This document shows, one piece after another, positions 1 through 6,985 of a DNA stretch of 29,115 bases. The notes under the pieces were generated by a model. It saw only the letters and a program-made list of their open reading frames with translations, was not told the DNA's origin and did not search any database. The translations under genes and the position numbers were made by a program. How positions within the stretch are numbered: the stretch's first letter is position 1; every line of letters begins with the position of its first letter. Origin of the DNA: Chloroflexota bacterium (GTDB taxonomy: Bacteria > Chloroflexota > Limnocylindria > Limnocylindrales > CSP1-4); NCBI GenBank assembly GCA_021789355.1, contig JAJYJR010000010.1:1-29115 (forward strand), written 5' to 3'.

Positions 1-1023
1 GCACTCGGGGAGTTCGCGCGGCGATTCGAGGCCGGCGTCGCTGCCATCGCAGGCCGTCGCGAAGGTGTCGCCTGCTCGAGCGGGACCGCGGGGCTGCACC
101 TCGCGGTGCGCGCGCTGGGGATCGGCGAGGGGGACGAGGTCATCACGACCCCCTTCAGTTTCGTCGCGTCCGCCAACTGCCTCCTGTACGAGCACGCGAT
201 CCCGCGCTTCGTCGACATCGACGAGGACAGCCTGGGGATGGACCCCGATCTCGTGGAGCGCGCAGCCTCGTCGCGGACGCGCGCGATCCTGCCGGTGCAC
301 GTGTTCGGGCGGCCGTGCCGCATCGGATCGCTGACCGACATCGCGCGACGGCACGGCTGGGGCGTCATCGAGGACGCGTGCGAAGCGCTCGGTTCCAGTG
401 TCGACGGGCGACCCGTCGGCAGCTTCGGGGATGCTGGGGTCTTCGCCTTCTACCCCAACAAGCAGATCACGACGGGCGAGGGCGGGGTGGTCGTCACCGA
501 CGATCCCGATGCGGCGGAGGTGATGCGGAGCCTGCGCAACCAGGGCCGCGACACCGACGGCACGTGGATGCGGCACGTGCGCCTGGGATACAACTACCGC
601 CTCGACGAGATGTCGGCGGCCGTCGGGGTCGCCCAGCTGGAGCGGCGTGAACAGCTGCGGCGGGGACGCGCACGCGTGGTGGCCGCCTACGAGCGGTGCC
701 TGGGCGGGCGGGACTGGGTCACGCTCCCCCACGCCGGTCCGGGCGAAGACGTGGACTGGTTCGTGTACGTCGTGCGGCTGCACCCCGAGATCGACCGGGA
801 TGCCGTCATCGGCCGCCTCTCCGCGCTGGGAGTCCCGTCACGCCCCTACTTCTCACCGATACACCTGCAGCCGTTCTACCGGGAGACGTTCGGGTACAGG
901 CCGGGGGACTTTCCAGTCACCGAGCGGGTGGCGGCATCTACGCTGGCACTCCCCTTCTCCAGCCTCATGCCGGACGAGGATGTGGCCTACGCGTCCGACG
1001 CGCTCACGAAGATCGTCGCGTAG
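1..1023 (+). CDS. DegT/DnrJ/EryC1/StrS-family PLP aminotransferase, 5' truncated
   Basis: The frame is open from base 1 and ends at TAG 1021-1023, so the true start lies upstream of the window; 340 residues are visible. The fold is that of sugar aminotransferases, which move an amino group from glutamate to a keto-sugar nucleotide. Visible family signatures are the cofactor-phosphate loop SSGTAGLHLA near residue 26, the VIEDACEALGS segment near residue 122 whose Asp contacts the pyridine ring, and FYPNKQITTGEGG with the Schiff-base Lys at about residue 154. The C-terminal substrate part (SRPYFSPIHLQPFY) is also typical. The family includes PglE/ArnB/PseC-type enzymes; the exact sugar cannot be read from sequence. 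Context suggests it aminates the product of the PglF-like dehydratase at 20509-22593. Its 3' end overlaps the convergent sugar transferase by 20 bases. Confidence 0.93.
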   Translation, partial: ALGEFARRFEAGVAAIAGRREGVACSSGTAGLHLAVRALGIGEGDEVITTPFSFVASANCLLYEHAIPRFVDIDEDSLGMDPDLVERAASSRTRAILPVHVFGRPCRIGSLTDIARRHGWGVIEDACEALGSSVDGRPVGSFGDAGVFAFYPNKQITTGEGGVVVTDDPDAAEVMRSLRNQGRDTDGTWMRHVRLGYNYRLDEMSAAVGVAQLERREQLRRGRARVVAAYERCLGGRDWVTLPHAGPGEDVDWFVYVVRLHPEIDRDAVIGRLSALGVPSRPYFSPIHLQPFYRETFGYRPGDFPVTERVAASTLALPFSSLMPDEDVAYASDALTKIVA

Positions 1024-1792
1024 CCCGGCGTCGCTCACCCAGGTGGGAACCTGGGTGCCTCCTGCAGCCCGGCCTACCCCCGTCCGGGGCGCCGTCCCGT
1101 CCGTCGCGTCGCGCACGTAGTCCGTGACCGCCGGCCCCATCCGGCATCCCTTCGCCCGGCGACGCAAGTGGGAAGCCCAGCGCGAGATCCTCCGTGCTCG
1201 TCGCGTCCGTGCGCCCGATCACCCGGAGGACCGTCATTAGCAGGATCCGGAGATCGAGCCCGAGGCTCCAGTGGTCCACGTACCAGACGTCGAGCCGCAA
1301 GCGGTCGCGAAACGGAAGAACGTTCCGGCCGTTCACCACGGCCCAACCGGTGACCCCTGGACGGACGTCGTGCCGGCGGGCCTCCTCGGGCGTGTAGTCG
1401 TCGAGGTACTCCATGAGGAGCGGCCGCGGGCCGACTAGGCTCATGTCGCCGCGCAGCACGTTCCAGAGCTCCGGGATCTCGTCGATACTCGTGGCGCGGA
1501 GGAGGCGGCCGAGCCGAGTGAGCCGTTCCTCGTCTGTGAGATACCAGATCTCGCCCTCAGTCGGCGCGCGCATCGTGCGGAACTTCAGGATCGTGAACGG
1601 CCGGCCGTGCAGTCCCGGCCGCTGCTGGCGGAAAAGGACGGGGCGGCCCTGTGTCGCGAGCAGGGCGATCGAAACCGCGGCGATCACGGGCGAGAGGAGG
1701 AGGAGCGCGGCCCCGGCGCCAACGACATCGAGGCAGCGCTTGGCGCCGAGGGGCACCCGACGGACCGGCCTGGCGCCTCCCATGTCAGCCAT
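1004..1792 (-). CDS. Phosphoglycosyl transferase (bacterial sugar transferase, PglC/WcaJ catalytic domain)
   Basis: This 262-aa protein should transfer a sugar-1-phosphate from a nucleotide sugar to undecaprenyl phosphate at the inner face of the membrane, the priming step of polysaccharide assembly. Family marks in order are: a basic N-terminus and a re-entrant-type hydrophobic helix (about residues 19-48, KRCLDVVGAGAALLLLSPV); FRQQRPGLHGRPF...KFRTM; SIDEIPELWNVLRGDMSLVGPRP with the Asp-Glu catalytic dyad; RPGVTGWAVVNGRN; and DVWYVDHWSLGLDLRIL. It is the short single-domain form without the four extra WcaJ helices. The ATG at 1792 overlaps the upstream methyltransferase stop by 8 bases, so translation is probably coupled. 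The last 50 or so residues are a Gly/Arg-rich tail outside the catalytic fold, running over a terminator hairpin and into the convergent gene. A shifted frame there is possible. Confidence 0.93.
   Translation of the reverse strand: MADMGGARPVRRVPLGAKRCLDVVGAGAALLLLSPVIAAVSIALLATQGRPVLFRQQRPGLHGRPFTILKFRTMRAPTEGEIWYLTDEERLTRLGRLLRATSIDEIPELWNVLRGDMSLVGPRPLLMEYLDDYTPEEARRHDVRPGVTGWAVVNGRNVLPFRDRLRLDVWYVDHWSLGLDLRILLMTVLRVIGRTDATSTEDLALGFPLASPGEGMPDGAGGHGLRARRDGRDGAPDGGRPGCRRHPGSHLGERRRATRRSS
1036..1057 (+). terminator. Hairpin terminator after the aminotransferase
   Basis: A perfect 9-bp stem, CACCCAGGT/ACCTGGGTG with a GGGA loop, starts 13 bases after the aminotransferase stop. There is no clear T tract, as is common in high-GC genomes. 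It lies inside the coding 3' tail of the convergent sugar transferase. Confidence 0.5.
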
Positions 1793-2678
1793 GACCGGCT
1801 CGGGCCCAGCTGACCAGCACGGCCCCCATCCCCATCGTGGTGCCGAGCCGCCATGCGGGACGGAGCGGGGCCGCGGCGCGGGCGCGCGCGAGGTTGTGCG
1901 ACGTAACGTAGCGCCAGTCGGTGGGCGACGTTGTGAATGTCCGGATCGGAACCAGCCCGGCGCGACGCATCGTCAGAGTCAGCGTGCCCGGCGCGAACGA
2001 GTGGAGGTGGTGCGGCGGCGGCACCGTGGCCACGAGTCTCCTTCGGCGCCGGAGCGCGACCCGGATCCGCGTTGCGAGCCCTCCCTCGTTGGGCGTGACC
2101 AACAGCGCGAGGCCGCAAGGTGCGAGCAGGTCGGCGACCCTCGCGAGCGTGTCCCGCGGATTCGGCAGATGCTCGACCACATCCCGGAGCCGCACGAAGT
2201 CGAAGGATCCGGCAGGAAGGCCGCTCTCGAGGAGCGGGACGCAGCGGAGATCGACATCGAGCTGCTCGCGGCCCTCGCGGATGAGCTGGGGATCGATGTC
2301 GAGGCCCAGCGCGTCCCATCCGATGTCGACCGCAGCACGCACGCTCGCCCCGGAACCGCAGCCGACATCGAGGAATCGGATGCGGCCGTCACCGTCCGCG
2401 CATCGCGAGTCCGCTGCCGCGATGAAGGCACCGGTCGCGACCAGCTGGCGCCGCTCGAACGCGAGGATCGCCTCCGTGATCGGCGCGTGCATGTACTCCG
2501 TGTACTCGAATGCGCGGGACACGTCCGAGAACTCGTCGTTCGGCGCGAAGAACGCGGACGGGTTCACGTAAACCAGGCCGCAGTCACCGCATCGGCCGAT
2601 GGTCCAGCCGTCGACAATGGACAGCCGGACGAACCGGTCCGCTCCGCATGCATTGCACGCGATCTGCCGCGTCTCCAT
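1785..2678 (-). CDS. SAM-dependent methyltransferase with N-terminal zinc ribbon
   Basis: This 297-aa protein starts with a Cys4 ribbon (CNAC...CGDC within the first 35 residues, then GLVYVNP) and continues into a class I methyltransferase. Motif I is FLDVGCGSGASV, an acidic LGLDIDP follows beta-2, and the post-motif reads RDVVEHLPNPRDTL. This layout is common in methyltransferases of polysaccharide and sugar clusters; the acceptor is unknown. I chose the ATG at 2678 because a purine-rich AAGGGGG lies 5 bases upstream and the zinc ribbon follows directly. An in-frame start at 2750 would add 24 residues of low-complexity sequence. It lies between the ATP-grasp gene (78-base gap) and the sugar transferase (8-base overlap), so the three are probably co-transcribed. 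Confidence 0.88.
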   Translation of the reverse strand: METRQIACNACGADRFVRLSIVDGWTIGRCGDCGLVYVNPSAFFAPNDEFSDVSRAFEYTEYMHAPITEAILAFERRQLVATGAFIAAADSRCADGDGRIRFLDVGCGSGASVRAAVDIGWDALGLDIDPQLIREGREQLDVDLRCVPLLESGLPAGSFDFVRLRDVVEHLPNPRDTLARVADLLAPCGLALLVTPNEGGLATRIRVALRRRRRLVATVPPPHHLHSFAPGTLTLTMRRAGLVPIRTFTTSPTDWRYVTSHNLARARAAAPLRPAWRLGTTMGMGAVLVSWARAGHG

Positions 2679-2756
2679 CGACCCCCTTACCCCATCCTGA
2701 GCGCGCCGTTCCGGAGCCCCGCGACTCCGCCGGACGTCTTGTCGCAGCACCGCTCC

Positions 2757-3959
2757 TCATCGTCGGGCGGCCGTCTTCGCGAGCCCACCGACGTGGCCGA
2801 TCACGTACCGCAGCCTGGCGAGCGCCGGGCCCGCGTCGTGCCAGTCGAGGATCGCGTCGCAATGCGGGCTCGCATAGGGCCGGACGTACTCGCGGAGCGG
2901 CCATCGCTCAGCCCGCACGCCGGCCAGGCTGTAGCCGACATCGCGGAACGCATCGGTCCAGTACAGACCGTATCGGGACGCGGAAACCTCTGGGAGCACA
3001 CCCTCGACGAGGTGCCGGTACTGGATGAGCGGGAAGTTTGCGCCACTGCGGACAGCGAGGATCCCGGAGAGGTTGTGTCGGCCGTTTACCTCCATGAGCC
3101 GGTACGTGCCGTCGCGGGCGTCACGCTTGAACTCCGTGCATGCGAAGCCGCTGAAGCCGATGGCAGCGAGAATCGCCCGCCCCGGGTCTATGACCTCGGG
3201 AATCCGCTCGCCGCGCACGACGCGCGGCGACCCGAAGCGGGGCGGTGCCTTCCGGAGCTGCCGTGCGGTGAACTCCGCCACCGGCCGGCCATCCGCGACA
3301 TACGCGTTGTAGTTCACGACCGATCCGTCGTCGCCGGGGATGTACTCCTGGACCATGACGCGGAGCCCAGCGGCAGTCGCCGCGTCGTAGGCCGCGCGGA
3401 GCGCCGTCGGTGATTCAACCCACACCATCTTCCGGTGGAAGACCTCGTAGAAGCGGTGGCTCTCCGCGGGCTTGAGGACGAGGGGATAGCCGATATCGGC
3501 GCCCAGCGCGTCGAGTTCCCCGCGGGAGCGCGGCACGAGCGTGCGCGGGGCAGGAATGCCGTGCTCCGCGGCAATCGCGTACGTCACCGATTTGTCGATG
3601 AACCGCTCGGTGACGTCCCATGGTGTGCACGCCACGACGACATGCTCGGAGAGCGTGTCCAGGTTGCGGGACACGGCGACGACGCTCTCGTCGGACGCGG
3701 GGATGACGATTGCGCCCGCGAACACGCGGGCCTGCGCGAGCAGCGCGTCGACGAACCGCGCCTCCTCGTGGAGCGGGTCAGGGACTGTGATGTGGGCCGC
3801 TACGTATCTCGACCGGTGTGCCACGTCACGCCGGTCGTAGTGGAGGACCACGACGGGGACGTCCGCCTCGCCGAGGGCGCGCACGACCGCGAGGGCCATG
3901 GTATGGCCGGAGATCACGAGCGCGGGCGGGCGGATCCCGTGGCCGCGACCTGGGCTCAT
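2757..3959 (-). CDS. ATP-grasp family carboxylate-amine ligase-like protein
   Basis: ATP-grasp enzymes activate a carboxylate as an acyl phosphate and couple it to an amine or thiol. The 400-aa product has an N-terminal Rossmann-like domain (PALVISGHTMALAVVRALGE), a linker with PASDESV and FIDKSVTY, then the ATP-grasp core. In the core, GYPLVLKPAES carries the ATP-binding Lys, QEYIPGDDGSV is the hinge strand, and FKRDARDGTYRLMEVNGR holds the Mg-binding Glu/Asn pair. Substrates cannot be named. Homologous genes in polysaccharide loci are thought to attach amino acids or acyl groups. I chose the ATG at 3959 because GGGGGAGA lies just upstream; a longer reading to 4070 would add 37 unlikely residues. 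It is the first gene of a three-gene minus-strand unit, divergent from the methyltransferase at 4157. Confidence 0.87.
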   Translation of the reverse strand: MSPGRGHGIRPPALVISGHTMALAVVRALGEADVPVVVLHYDRRDVAHRSRYVAAHITVPDPLHEEARFVDALLAQARVFAGAIVIPASDESVVAVSRNLDTLSEHVVVACTPWDVTERFIDKSVTYAIAAEHGIPAPRTLVPRSRGELDALGADIGYPLVLKPAESHRFYEVFHRKMVWVESPTALRAAYDAATAAGLRVMVQEYIPGDDGSVVNYNAYVADGRPVAEFTARQLRKAPPRFGSPRVVRGERIPEVIDPGRAILAAIGFSGFACTEFKRDARDGTYRLMEVNGRHNLSGILAVRSGANFPLIQYRHLVEGVLPEVSASRYGLYWTDAFRDVGYSLAGVRAERWPLREYVRPYASPHCDAILDWHDAGPALARLRYVIGHVGGLAKTAARR

Positions 3960-4020
3960 TTCGGTCTCCCCCGACCCGCCGATCCACATCCGCACGGACG
4001 CCCCGGCGAGCGCCACCCCG

Positions 4021-4047
4021 TACAACTCTACATGACACCATAGCATG
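4021..4047 (-). promoter_or_regulatory. Possible promoter patch for the ATP-grasp unit
   Basis: This is an AT-richer patch in the 197-base divergent gap 3960-4156. On the minus strand it contains TATGGT and TAGAGT, both fitting a TANNNT -10 element 60-90 bases before the start at 3959. No convincing -35 box is visible. Confidence 0.25.
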
Positions 4048-4144
4048 GGCCAGCTCCGGCGCCACACCACTCGGTGCGCCTCGGCACCGGGTCGCAGTCA
4101 CAGGCGGGGTGGGCGCAGGCGACCCTGGGAGGCCGCCGGGCGAC

Positions 4145-4150
4145 TACGAT
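4145..4150 (+). promoter_or_regulatory. -10 element suggesting a leaderless transcript
   Basis: TACGAT ends 6 bases before the ATG at 4157, so transcription would begin at or next to the A of the start codon. No Shine-Dalgarno is placed for this start; the nearest GGGAGG is about 25 bases upstream. The -35 region is not recognisable. Confidence 0.4.
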
Positions 4151-4156
4151 GCGGAC

Positions 4157-5116
4157 ATGAGCACGCCGGGCGCAGAGGCGCGCGTGCCCGGGCAGGGCGA
4201 CGGGCGAGGGTACCCCGAGACGGAGCCGGGGAACCCGGCGCCGCTCGCCGCCCGTGTGGTCGCGGATCCGAACCTCGAGGAGACGCTCCGCGGGTTCTCA
4301 GATCTGCGCTACCGGGACCTCTTCTGGCCGGGGCGCCGCTACGAGGACCGCGCCGACCGGATCGCGCTCCGCGCGTTCCTGCCGCACCGCGGAACGCGCC
4401 TCCTCGAGGTCGGCGCGGGATTCGGCCGCCTGGCCGCCGAGTACGCCGGTTACGACGAGGTCGTCCTCCTCGATGCATCGGAGCCGCTCCTCGGCGCCGC
4501 CCGCGAGCGGCTCGGCACCGACAGCCGGTTCCGCATCGTCGTGGGAGATGCGTTCCGGCTCCCTTTCCCCGACGCGACGTTCGACGCGGCGGTGTGCATC
4601 CGGGTCGTCCACCATTTCGAGGATCCCCGGCCGGCGATCCGCGAGCTGGCGCGGATCCTGCGTCCGGGAGGCACGCTCGTGCTCGAATCGGCCAATCGAC
4701 GGAATGTCCGGGCGATCCTCGAGTACGTTCTGCGGCGCGGGGTGCCGTCGCCGTTCGCCCGCGGCTCGGTTGTGTACGCGGCCGCCCGCCCCACGCGGAG
4801 CTTCTTTCGGGTGCAGCACCGCGCTGGCCGGATCGGGACGCCGGCGGCATCGCGGCGCTGGTTCTCTACGTCGTCCTACCTGCATGCCCCTGGGGATGTC
4901 CGTGGGTGGCTTCGCTCCGCCGGGCTCCGCGTCGAGGGCTGCCGCAGCGTTGGCACGTTCCGCCTGCCCCTCGTGACGAGCCACGTCCCGATCCGGCTCC
5001 TCGTCGGGCTTGAGCGCGTCGCCCAGCCGCTCCTCGGCCACGTCACGGCAGGGCCCTCGGTCGTCTATCGGGCGGTCCGGCAGCCGGACGACCCTACAAA
5101 GGATCGCGCCACATGA
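4157..5116 (+). CDS. Class I SAM-dependent methyltransferase
   Basis: This 319-aa protein has a methyltransferase core from about residue 75. Motif I is LLEVGAGFGRLA, the acidic strand end is VVLLDASEP, VVGDAFRLPFPDATFDAAVCI is the central strand region, and RELARILRPGGTLVLES is the typical post-core helix and strand. The C-terminal third (RRWFSTSSYLHAPGDVRGWLRSAGLRV) resembles the lid/acceptor region of Methyltransf_11 proteins. The acceptor is unknown; a sugar or polysaccharide intermediate is the contextual guess. It shares an ATGA overlap (5113-5116) with the GNAT-FemAB gene, so the two are translationally coupled and may act on the same substrate. The start may be leaderless. The first 40 residues are low in conserved features. 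Confidence 0.87.
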   Translation: MSTPGAEARVPGQGDGRGYPETEPGNPAPLAARVVADPNLEETLRGFSDLRYRDLFWPGRRYEDRADRIALRAFLPHRGTRLLEVGAGFGRLAAEYAGYDEVVLLDASEPLLGAARERLGTDSRFRIVVGDAFRLPFPDATFDAAVCIRVVHHFEDPRPAIRELARILRPGGTLVLESANRRNVRAILEYVLRRGVPSPFARGSVVYAAARPTRSFFRVQHRAGRIGTPAASRRWFSTSSYLHAPGDVRGWLRSAGLRVEGCRSVGTFRLPLVTSHVPIRLLVGLERVAQPLLGHVTAGPSVVYRAVRQPDDPTKDRAT

Positions 5117-6618
5117 CCGTGGAGTTTCGCGTCGTGGGGCGCGAGGACGGGCCCATGCTCGCGGAGGTGTTCGAGGACATCGACGAGACGTTCTTCCGGC
5201 CGCATCCTTTCAGCGCGCGAGAGGCGCGCCGCCTCGCGCGATACGCGGGGCGCGATACGTACGCCGTGCTCGTGGAGGACGGCCGGGCAGTCGCGTACGG
5301 GATGCTCCGCGGCCGTGACGAGGGCTACACTGTCCCGTCCCTGGGCATCGCGGTCCGGACCAGCGAGCAAGGTCGCGGCCTGGGGCGGGTGATGATGGAA
5401 CATCTGCACGACGAAGCGCGGCGGCAGGGAGCGGCGGTCGTGCGCCTCCGGGTGGATCCGCGCAACGTCCGTGCGCGGCGGCTGTACGAGTCGCTCGGAT
5501 ACGCGTACGCCGGTGACGACCGTGGCGAGCTCGTGATGGTTGTCGATGTCGAGCGCTCGGCGATCGCGACCGCAAGCGCCACGGGTGACGCGCCCTGCGC
5601 CCTCACAGCCACCCTGCTCTCGCCGGAAGCGGGCGAATGGGCCGCGATGCTCAGCGCAGTCCCGCACGACTTCTACCACCTCCCGGCCTACGTGGAACTG
5701 TGCGCGCGGCAGGAGGGCGGGCGGGTAGTGGCGCTCTACGTGACCGACGGGCGGCGGGCGATGCTGCTCCCGCTCGTCCTCCGGCCGGCGACTGACGGGC
5801 ACTGCGACGCGGCCTCTCCCTACGGCTATCCCGGACCGCTCGTGGCGGGGACGAGCGACCCGGCATTCGCCCGCATCGCGATCGTCGCGGGACGCCAGGC
5901 GATGCGCGCGGCGGGCGTCGTGGCGGTATTCGTCCGCTTCCATCCGCTGCTCGACCCCACGCCGCCGGAAGGCATCGGCACGCTCGTGCGCCACGGCGAG
6001 ACGGTGAGCATCGACCTGACGCTTCCGCTCGACCGCCTCTGGGCGCAGATCCGGCTCAATCACCGGCGGGACATCCTCCGCGCGACGCGCTTCGGCTGGG
6101 TCGCGCGCGTGGACGAGTGGCGCCAACTCGGCGCGTTCATGCGCCTGTACCGGGCGACGATGGCGCGCCGCTCGGCATCCGCCTTCTACTTCTTCAACGA
6201 TGCGTACTTCCTCGGTCTGCGCGATGCGCTGGGCGACAGCCTCCACCTCATCACGGTCGAGCGGGACGGGCACGTTGCGGGTGCGGGCCTGTTCGTCGAG
6301 ACCGACGGAATCGTGCAGTACCATCTCTCGGGAACGGACGATAGGGTTGGGAACATCCAGCCGACGAAGGTCATGATCCACTCCGCGGCCGTCTGGGCCA
6401 GGGAGCGCGGCAACCACGTGCTGCACCTGGGCGGCGGCGTGGGCGGTGGCGAGGACTCGCTCATGTACTTCAAGTCAGGCTTCTCGCCGCGCCGGCACTC
6501 GTTCAGCACCCTCCGCATGATCGTGGACGCGGAGGCGTACACGCGGCTCGTCCTCGCGCGTGACCCGTCGCTCGACCCCGCGGCGCAGGAGGGCTACTTC
6601 CCGCTGTACCGCCGCTAA
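5113..6618 (+). CDS. Fusion of a GNAT acetyltransferase and a FemAB-like (GNAT-fold) acyl/aminoacyl transferase
   Basis: This 501-aa protein contains two transferase modules. Residues 1-148 are a classic GNAT domain: acetyl-CoA pyrophosphate loop EQGRGLGR (85-92) after beta-4, then RLRVDPRNVRARRLYESLGY. Residues 165-501 match the FemAB/Acetyltransf_6 arrangement: DFYHLPAYVELCARQEGG near the start, LNHRRDILRATRFGW in the middle, then AGAGLFVETDGIVQYHLSGT and HLGGGVGGGEDSLMYFKSGF. FemAB proteins transfer amino acids from aminoacyl-tRNA, or acyl groups, to amines. An N-acyltransferase acting on an amino sugar or peptide is plausible here, alongside the nearby aminotransferase and ATP-grasp ligase. 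The substrate is not known. A terminator hairpin follows at 6668-6691. Confidence 0.87.
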   Translation: MTVEFRVVGREDGPMLAEVFEDIDETFFRPHPFSAREARRLARYAGRDTYAVLVEDGRAVAYGMLRGRDEGYTVPSLGIAVRTSEQGRGLGRVMMEHLHDEARRQGAAVVRLRVDPRNVRARRLYESLGYAYAGDDRGELVMVVDVERSAIATASATGDAPCALTATLLSPEAGEWAAMLSAVPHDFYHLPAYVELCARQEGGRVVALYVTDGRRAMLLPLVLRPATDGHCDAASPYGYPGPLVAGTSDPAFARIAIVAGRQAMRAAGVVAVFVRFHPLLDPTPPEGIGTLVRHGETVSIDLTLPLDRLWAQIRLNHRRDILRATRFGWVARVDEWRQLGAFMRLYRATMARRSASAFYFFNDAYFLGLRDALGDSLHLITVERDGHVAGAGLFVETDGIVQYHLSGTDDRVGNIQPTKVMIHSAAVWARERGNHVLHLGGGVGGGEDSLMYFKSGFSPRRHSFSTLRMIVDAEAYTRLVLARDPSLDPAAQEGYFPLYRR

Positions 6619-6667
6619 CCATCGCGCCAGCTTCTGCGGCTACCGAGTCCCGCCCGCCCCGGCACAC

Positions 6668-6691
6668 GGTCCTGCCCGTCCGGGCGGGACC
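6668..6691 (+). terminator. Terminator of the methyltransferase/GNAT-FemAB unit
   Basis: A 10-bp stem, GGTCCTGCCC/GGGCGGGACC with one T-G wobble and a GTCC loop, lies 50 bases after the stop at 6618 and is followed by TTCTCGC. Confidence 0.65.
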
Positions 6692-6899
6692 TTCTCGCAC
6701 CACTTTCGGAGGTCGAACGCCGTGCGCCAGACCACCCACGATCGGGTACTTGAACCTACGGAGCTCGGGGCTTGTCCTGAGTAGTCCCTTCAGCGACCCT
6801 CGGGGTACGCCTTGCCCAGAGATCGACGCGGCCCCGGAGCGCTAGCCTCACTGCGCACGCAGACACCGCGCAGACACTCCGTCGATCCCCGCGAAACGT
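6692..6899. other. Non-coding leader region
   Basis: The 367-base gap 6619-6985 contains no convincing gene. After the terminator come about 150 bases with no recognised element, then a promoter-like CTAGCCTC (6842-6849), then the riboswitch-like fold at 6900-6978. Confidence 0.5.
6842..6849 (+). promoter_or_regulatory. Promoter-like CTAGCCTC box upstream of the variant riboswitch
   Basis: TAGCCT (6843-6848) fits TANNNT and lies 57 bases before the first base of the riboswitch fold. The same octamer lies 66 bases before the second riboswitch (27149-27156). No -35 is recognised, and a third copy lies inside a coding region, so this is tentative. Confidence 0.3.
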
Positions 6900-6978
6900 T
6901 CTCCGAACGGCAGATCCGTCGTGAGGTGGGGCCGCAGAGCCACCGGGACTCGTTCAGGGTCGGCGACTACGAAGGGGA
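6900..6978 (+). promoter_or_regulatory. Diverged c-di-GMP-I (GEMM-I)-like riboswitch
   Basis: The architecture follows GEMM-I. GGC 6909-6911 pairs with GCC 6939-6941. The P2 stem is 6915-6920/6925-6930, capped by GTGA, a GNRA loop; three of its six pairs are wobbles. The joining segment CCGCAGAGCC stands where canonical members have GACGCAAAGCC. The P3 stem is GACTC 6947-6951 with GGGTC 6957-6961. The 3' end reads CTACGAAGG instead of TTACCGA-type sequence. A basal stem TCTCC 6900-6904/GGGGA 6974-6978 covers the Shine-Dalgarno of the gene at 6986, so ligand-stabilised pairing would block translation. The canonical copy at 27215-27311 aligns along almost its full length. Several conserved core positions differ, so ligand identity is open. 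Confidence 0.55.
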
Positions 6979-6985
6979 CACAGCC

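Noticed and set aside
1413..3413. A 666-codon open frame on the plus strand
   Set aside because: It is antisense to the sugar transferase, methyltransferase and ATP-grasp genes, is rich in Arg/Pro/Ser and has no domain; typical of high-GC shadow frames.
5065..6426. A 453-codon minus-strand open frame
   Set aside because: It mirrors the GNAT-FemAB gene, which has clear motifs; the antisense product is Arg/His/Asp-rich with no recognisable fold.
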